Assembly: GCA_011009095.1 (NCBI GenBank)
Contig: VTPC01090889.1
Coordinates: 1 to 64,000, forward strand
DNA: 64,000 nucleotides
DNA from: Ignelater luminosus
Lineage: Eukaryota > Arthropoda > Insecta > Coleoptera > Elateridae
Reading direction: 5' to 3'
Of the stretch, positions 58,645-64,000 are shown in pieces (position 1 is the stretch's first letter; each line of letters starts with the position of its first letter). Made by a program: the position numbers and the translations under genes. The notes under the pieces are model-generated. The model was not told the DNA's origin and ran no database searches. It was given only the letters and a program-made list of their open reading frames with translations.

Positions 58645-58776
58645 GGTTGCCTACCAAGCAAAAAGCTATAAATAAATTTAACAAATTTGAAAGTGCAATA
58701 CTTTATCTACTAGTGCTGCTTCCATTCACATTCTGAGTTCCTAATATGCGAAAATCAATAAAAACTTGTTTAAATT
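58645..58776 (+). repeat. Dispersed repeat, copy 1 of pair
   Basis: It shares GGTTGCCTACCAAGCA at its start and CTGAGTTCCTAATAT with ATCAATAAAAACTTGTTTAA at its end with 62282-62382, in the same order and orientation. The class is unknown; the AATAAA near the end suggests a transcribed element. Confidence 0.5.
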
Positions 58777-59674
58777 GTAATAATAATATAAAAATAATAA
58801 ATAAGCAAGTTGAAAAGCCCATGATCAAATGCTACTGAAATTAGCATCATATCAAGATTCCAATTAAGTTTTAGACATCTGCATGTATTTTTTTTTGCAT
58901 TAAAAGGATGCAGGACTGTGTTCACTGCAGTTTACAGTAGTAAAAAGTATTTTATGAATCAGTAGATTCTTGACGAATTTTGTAAGAAACATTCTTTTGT
59001 TTGTGAGTATAAAGTATAGATAAATGATAAGTTTAGCTAAAGATAGTTAAGATCAATACTGCACTCTGAACTTTTTGCAGAAATTATATCTCAATCTGTT
59101 TCACTCTATTTCTGTTAAGAATTATTCTATCTGACCTTGAATGCTATAAATAGGTTTTCTATCTAATTGTGGATAAAAGCAAAATAAAAGTATTTCTGGT
59201 GGCGACAATATTTGCAGTTGTTACCCATTTATGGTCTGTTTATATATTGTGAACAATCAATGAATTCAGTGTCACACCAGCTGTGTTAACAATCATTGTG
59301 GATAATTTATTTAAATATTTGCGTTTTTGTCGTCAATCATGGCAAAACCAAATTTAAAGGATGAAACACGGGAAGCTATATTGTAATTTCTTTGTTACCT
59401 CTTATGATTAGGTTAATCGCTTACTGCAGACTGCTATTAAGCGATTGTTACATGTAATGTGTAAATATAAAATATCACTTGAAATCAAAGATTTATAACA
59501 AAACCTGAAACTATCTAGAATAAGACAGCACAGAAAGCTAACTGCTCTTAAATATTTTTCTTTCGTTTATATCCACAATAAATAAAATCTAATAAAAATA
59601 TATACAGTGCGAAAACTACTTATGGAATAAAACCAGTAAATTAAAACGAATGATATTTTTGAAAAACGCTAAAA

Positions 59675-59915
59675 CACGCCTATTTTTATTTTATATTTCG
59701 ATGTTTTTAAGGTGCTGTGCTTGTCTGTGACGTCATCCGCTTGCGGCTATGACGTTATAGGGCGTTTTCTTAAATAGAATGCTAATTTCTTATATTTTTT
59801 ATTTTATTTTTTTGTAGTACCTTCAAGGACCTTTTTAACGAACCCATACTTTTCACGCCTATTTTCAATAGTTTTTGAGATTTATGGAGTTTTTTTTAAA
59901 TAGAATGCTACATAT
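59675..59915. repeat. Repeat-like segment with internal duplications and a TGACGTCA inverted repeat
   Basis: CACGCCTATTTT occurs at 59675 and 59854, and TAAATAGAATGCTA at 59771 and 59897. Between them TGACGTCATCCGC-TT-GCGGCTATGACGT forms an imperfect inverted repeat around a CCGCTTGCGG hairpin. The mixture of AT runs and a CpG palindrome is like dispersed insect repeats. The class is unknown. Confidence 0.35.
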
Positions 59916-60240
59916 TTTTTAATTTTTTGGGTAGTATAGTTCGTGTGTTTTCTCGTGAGCAGTGACCTTCTTTACACAGAAACCAAAAACTGCTTTAAAG
60001 ATCTTTAATATTCACGTTTTATACATACGTATTTCACTTGTATTACAGATATTTGTAGAGATGTTATTGTTCGATCTGTATTATCTTCTAAAAATTTTAT
60101 TAGAAGATTTTTAATAGCTGGTTAAGTTGTTCTTTAGCAGTTTCATGTATAGAATCATAAAATTATACCATGTAGCACAAAGCTTGCAAGGCCTTTTTAC
60201 ACATTAGCAATTCCATAGAAGAAATTTTTAAAAATACATA

Positions 60241-60258
60241 TTATATATATATATATAT
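60241..60258. repeat. (TA)n microsatellite
   Basis: An uninterrupted run of about nine TA units. Confidence 0.8.
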
Positions 60259-60769
60259 GTCAAGAAAACTAACGCGGTACTAAAAGTCTTGGAAACGGCG
60301 TTGTCCATGAAGCAAAAAATAAGTAGTGTCGTTTCTAGAATCATACAGAGCACGTATCAAATAAACTAAATAAACTTGAGTTAGGAAAAGTTAATATTAG
60401 ACTAGGTGAACATTAGTCTATTGAGAATACCAACGATTCTAGAGGTTATGTTAGTGGTTTTTTGTATTGTGTTGAAAATTGAAATTGCTTGAAAAAATTC
60501 CATTATTTATAAATAAAAAGCCTTTGTAATGATGTTAATATTTTACGGTTTATCTCATGGTATTGTGGATTATAAAATTAACAAAGATTTAAAAGTTACA
60601 ACAGATGTTGAATGTGTTACGTTTACGTGAATACAGAAATTCAAACGCCGTTTTGTATTGTCAAACACATTCTGCATAATACTGTATTATCTATCTCTTC
60701 ACACTTTCTTATTATATTGGTTTTTAGAGCTATTGTATTTCTGGACTTCTGACTACTGAATTTTTTAAA

Positions 60770-61410
60770 TATGGAAAAAGAAAAAATTCAACAGAGTTAG
60801 ATTACAAGGATGTGGTGGAAATCTGCCCTTGCTTACTAACCATGACTGAATTTGTGAAGATAATTTAATGTTTTGAAGTTTGTCATCATGAAGTTCATTA
60901 ATAAATTGTTGCAAAATAAGGTCTCTTATAAGTGGCAGTATTTAAATTGCCCTCAAGAAATATTGGCCCATTGCTAACCACACATCAACTTTAAGTGTTA
61001 AATTTTAACATTTTGTCGTTTATATTTTCATCAAACCACTCACGATATGCCAGCCTTTTATTATAATCTGGTAGTAGAAGTTCTTGGTACCTTTCCGACT
61101 TGAGGTGTTGCATATGAAAATCTTGCCAAAGAATCCTGTGAGTGGTAGTACGAGTTGAATCTCACTGTTGGGTTAATCTTCTAATTGAAATGATGGGTTC
61201 ATCTTCGATTGCATTTATAACATGTTCATTTCTAGCATATCTCCCACTTCTAGATATATATCGTCAATGTTTCCAGTTTCTGTACGGCCAAAGGAGAATG
61301 TTGTTTAAATTCTTTGATGCAAATGTCAATGTCATACTTCCATTCACCATTTTCCTGATGGCAACCATTACAAAAGCAAACCACAATAAATGCTTTTGTA
61401 TTTGTGTAAA
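60770..61410 (-). pseudogene. Decayed Tc1/mariner-like transposase
   Basis: The minus-strand blocks are RSGRYARNEHVINAIEDEPI with SIRRLTQQ (61253 downwards), TTTHRILWQDFHMQHLKSER and DYNKRLAYREWFDEN, then a VDVWLAM-like piece (about 60975). The last block is PPHPCNLTLLNFFFF (60819-60774), matching the PPRSPDLTPLDFFLW end of the catalytic core of insect Tc1/mariner (IS630-type) transposases. The last catalytic Asp reads Asn. Stops and frame changes are frequent, and the middle of the core is largely lost. It is inactive, with no terminal repeats recognised. It differs in sequence from the three mariner-class elements elsewhere in the window. Confidence 0.6.
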
Positions 61411-61444
61411 CGTTATATTAATAAGAAAAAGGCAGATTTAGTAG

Positions 61445-63455
61445 TGATTTGTAATAATAACTGAAAAATGACATTTGTCTAGTTTAATTTCAATATGTGT
61501 GTGAAATAATAAATGACTTGCCTCTCTGCAGTCATGGTAAGTGTTAATTGTAAGACTTTTGGGACACATGTTAGATAAAACATGGGTTCCAGGAGGAAAA
61601 GAAAGTACATAATATCTGATTAACGAGTAGTCAAAAAAAACTGTGTACTCTTGAATGTTGCACCAAATGTGATCACTAGTGCTGGAGTCATAACTGGTTT
61701 TTATTTGAAAATTTTAGCTTTGGACGCTGTAACATAAATATACATACTCTTTCCTCGCTTTAATTCTTTTTTTTTTGGGACATAAAGGATGGTTGCAATT
61801 CTATGTTTTCATACTCTTGGTATTTCTTTTATGATTTATGTCTTAATTGCTATAAAATTCCTATTTCTTATAAATCAAAAGCTTTATAATGATATTTTGC
61901 CTCTCTTGTAGCTACCTGACTGTCTTTTGTCCTTGTTACTTCACAATTCTGCTTCCAGTGTAGGTAATTCTATTTGTAAAGAAAAACATGTCATACTTAT
62001 TGCTGAGATTCTTGTAATTCTGTGCAATTTTTAGTATTTATATGTTTAATATTACCACTAACTTCTGCATGTTTGTAGAATGGAAGATGTATATGTAACA
62101 TAAGGAAAACTCCCATTTTAGTAAATATTTACTATTATTGGGGTACTACCTTTAAGTATACAATGCAGTAATAAAATTAATGCATTTAGTTGCTGCCCTT
62201 TGTACTTGTACTTGTAACAATAAAATTATTATCAACTAATAGTAATAATTGTTAATAAAAAAAATCTTAGAGTGTGCGACTGGTTGCCTACCCAGCAACT
62301 TTAAAAAATAGTTATTTTTATAGTTGCTTCGTTGCTTCCTGAGCTCCTGATATATGGGGATCAATAAAAACTTGTTTAAATTTCTGTTAGTCATTTAAAA
62401 ATAAACTAAATAAACATACAAATTAACTTTATAACACCTCTTCTATAAATATACACTTTTTGGTGAATTCGCGTTTTACTGACGCGAACTAGCTGTGGTT
62501 CTGATTTAATTATTAACGTTATATATACTACTAATTACGTATAATTGTTTTGAGCTAAGTACTAATTTAAAGTTCCGAAAATAATCAGTTGTTGGAGAAG
62601 TGATTAATATTGATTATATTAATTTATGAATTATGTTAAATTTGAAATCGTCTTTTTATGATCATTATATTGTAGTAAGTAGATACATACTACCTACTTA
62701 TATTAAGCACTTATGCTTGCCCGAAAGAAATATTTTTGACTACACAACAAAGTAAGCTAAAAAGCTTCTTTTAAAGTGTAACCATAATAATTTATCCAAA
62801 AGAAAGAAAGTACATAGATTCTTGTCATCGTTTGCAAACACGCGGAAAGAACTTGAAATACAAAGAAGTAGAAAATACTAAATGATCTTTCATCTGTATC
62901 TAGATAATTGATAATTTTTTTCAAATTTTTTGTTTTTTTTGCATATTTCACTGCCTAATTTTAATTCTTAAATTTGACAATATTAATTCCCTCCCCCTGT
63001 GGCTAACTTCTTGATTAAGACATCATTTGTGCTCAGCTGTTTACGTAATTATATACATCCGGTGCACTAGAAGCGGTAAGAGCGGGCGGGCAGAGGCCCA
63101 AGTGCAGCCAAAATATACAACCAACAAAAAAGGCCGTTTAATGATTTTACATTAAAAAGTACCTATTTCAGTCCCAGGTGGCTTGAAATTATACTTCTGT
63201 ATCTATTAAAGAACACTCAAACGAAAACGATTGGGTCATAGTTTCCAATAAAAGTCCCATTTAGGTAATTTTACAATCGTTGTATAAGTCTAACTAGAGG
63301 ACTATTGCCGTGAATACAACGGTTGTCCACCACTTTCACCATTGTATCTGTAGCAATAATTAAACTTAGACAATGATTTTAAATGGGCGCTTTAGGTGCG
63401 ATTGCCAAATTACTTATAAACAAATACGGGACAGTACAAAAAAGCAAAGAGAAAT
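61445..63455. other. AT-rich DNA, no gene recognised
   Basis: Contains the second copy of the dispersed repeat (62282-62382) and a GC-richer spot at 63060-63115. No coding or RNA signature was found. Confidence 0.35.
62282..62382 (+). repeat. Dispersed repeat, copy 2 of pair
   Basis: Partner of 58645-58776: GGTTGCCTACCCAGCA, then CTGAGCTCCTGATAT and ATCAATAAAAACTTGTTTAA, in the same orientation, about 3.6 kb apart. Confidence 0.5.
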
Positions 63456-63474
63456 TTGTGAATCCCTTCTTTCG

Positions 63475-63990
63475 CGGACATGAAGGTCTCCCACGGACTC
63501 CGAAACCAACACGGGGTTTCCCTTGGACTCTGAAGTGAACACGGGGTTTCCCCTCATTTTGGCGTCCTGACAAATAGAATCCGGGATGCTAACAACCGAC
63601 GTAAAATACGAACAATCTGGTATATACAAAACTTCGGGCAATCCTAGCCAGGAGTTCTCTTACACATAAACTTTAAAGTCTGTTATCCTTTCTGGACTGG
63701 AAGCTCCTTGCACGCTTGTCTGTGACATAACTACTAAGAAAGCCGAAATTGGATCTGATTCTAAATCAGCAGGCCTGCAAGAACTTGAAAGCCCAGAAAA
63801 GTTCAGATTTCTGTAAGAACCTGAAGGACCGGAAGAATTTAAAATCTTACAAAGATCGGAAACCTGAAAGAACCGAAAAGTCTACAAAAATCTGTAGATT
63901 TGCAGAAACCTGAGTCCTTCATGAACAAAGGCCTGGCAAGAATTCAGAGCTCTTCAAAACGCTAAATAACCATGACAACTCGGAAACACC
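63475..63990. repeat. Minisatellite-like DNA at the right edge
   Basis: GGACTCCGAAACCAACACGG-GTTTCCC (from 63495) is repeated about 29 bp later as GGACTCTGAAGTGAACACGG-GTTTCCCC. An earlier partial copy lies just to the left. Further right (63770-63910) AAGAACTTGAAAG, AAGAACCTGAAGGACCGG, GGAAACCTGAAAGAACCG and CAGAAACCTGA recur as a loose short-period array. The minus-strand frames here (GKPRV repeats) simply follow the tandem unit. Confidence 0.5.
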
Positions 63991-64000
63991 AAAGAATTTA

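Larger units (their letters stand above)
57670..60765. other. AT-rich DNA with scattered repeats, no gene recognised
   Basis: Holds the repeat at 58645-58776, the 59675-59915 segment and the TA microsatellite. A 70-codon frame at 57850-58062 starts with hydrophobic residues but has no recognisable family or gene context. Confidence 0.35.

Noticed and set aside
63379-63641. Minus-strand frames with repeated GKPRV words
   Set aside because: The amino-acid repeat is produced by a 29-bp tandem DNA repeat, not by a protein family.
1-64000. CRISPR arrays, operons, ribosomal RNA genes, known microRNAs
   Set aside because: None found. The sequence is eukaryotic, and no regularly spaced repeats, rRNA signature or familiar microRNA seed-plus-hairpin was seen by eye.

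Overview
This is AT-rich (roughly two-thirds A+T) animal chromosomal DNA, almost certainly from an insect. The evidence is the set of resident transposons (DD41D and mariner-type Tc1/mariner elements, a Buster-like hAT, P-element and Crypton-like fragments), very short introns, TATA/initiator-style core promoters and long gene-poor stretches. The order cannot be fixed from sequence alone.

Host genes are sparse. The best is a small secreted protein (49082-49687, + strand) with a signal peptide and four tandem CX3CX8-9CX1-3C modules, a family I do not recognise. It begins directly behind a splice acceptor. A TATA/initiator with a short exon at about 37703-37825 ends in a GTAAGT donor whose phase joins in frame to it, so the gene may have an 11.3-kb first intron. 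A second host gene is seen only as its first coding exon on the minus strand (17272-17332), with a strong Kozak context, a GTGAGT donor and a CpG-rich promoter carrying TGACGTCA. Further promoter-like islands lie at 28591, 29100-29240, 42920-43010, 54340-54420 and 55733.

The rest is largely a record of transposition. Left to right: a broken zinc-finger gene of an unnamed repetitive family (6140-7260); a whole DD41D element with perfect 31-bp inverted repeats (7779-9083); a broken gene with a FEN1/XPG-like domain (12130-13290); a hAT (from 18861) whose 3' end was hit by a Transib-like element, itself hit by a TA-flanked palindromic element, itself hit by a 406-bp MITE (nest ends at 23699); a minus-strand Crypton-like tyrosine-recombinase relic with a 56-bp intron (24244-25155); a decayed mariner (30130-31285); a 212-bp tandem duplication (32166-32567) next to a nearly whole minus-strand mariner (32631-33911) with an unusual DD30D spacing; a P-element fragment (53771-54195); paired non-autonomous repeats (55.2/57.4 kb and 58.6/62.3 kb); a decayed Tc1/mariner copy (60770-61410); and minisatellite-like DNA at the right edge. 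The remaining intervals are AT-rich DNA in which I see no gene.

Assignments come from motif reading and remembered family consensus sequences. No database search was run.
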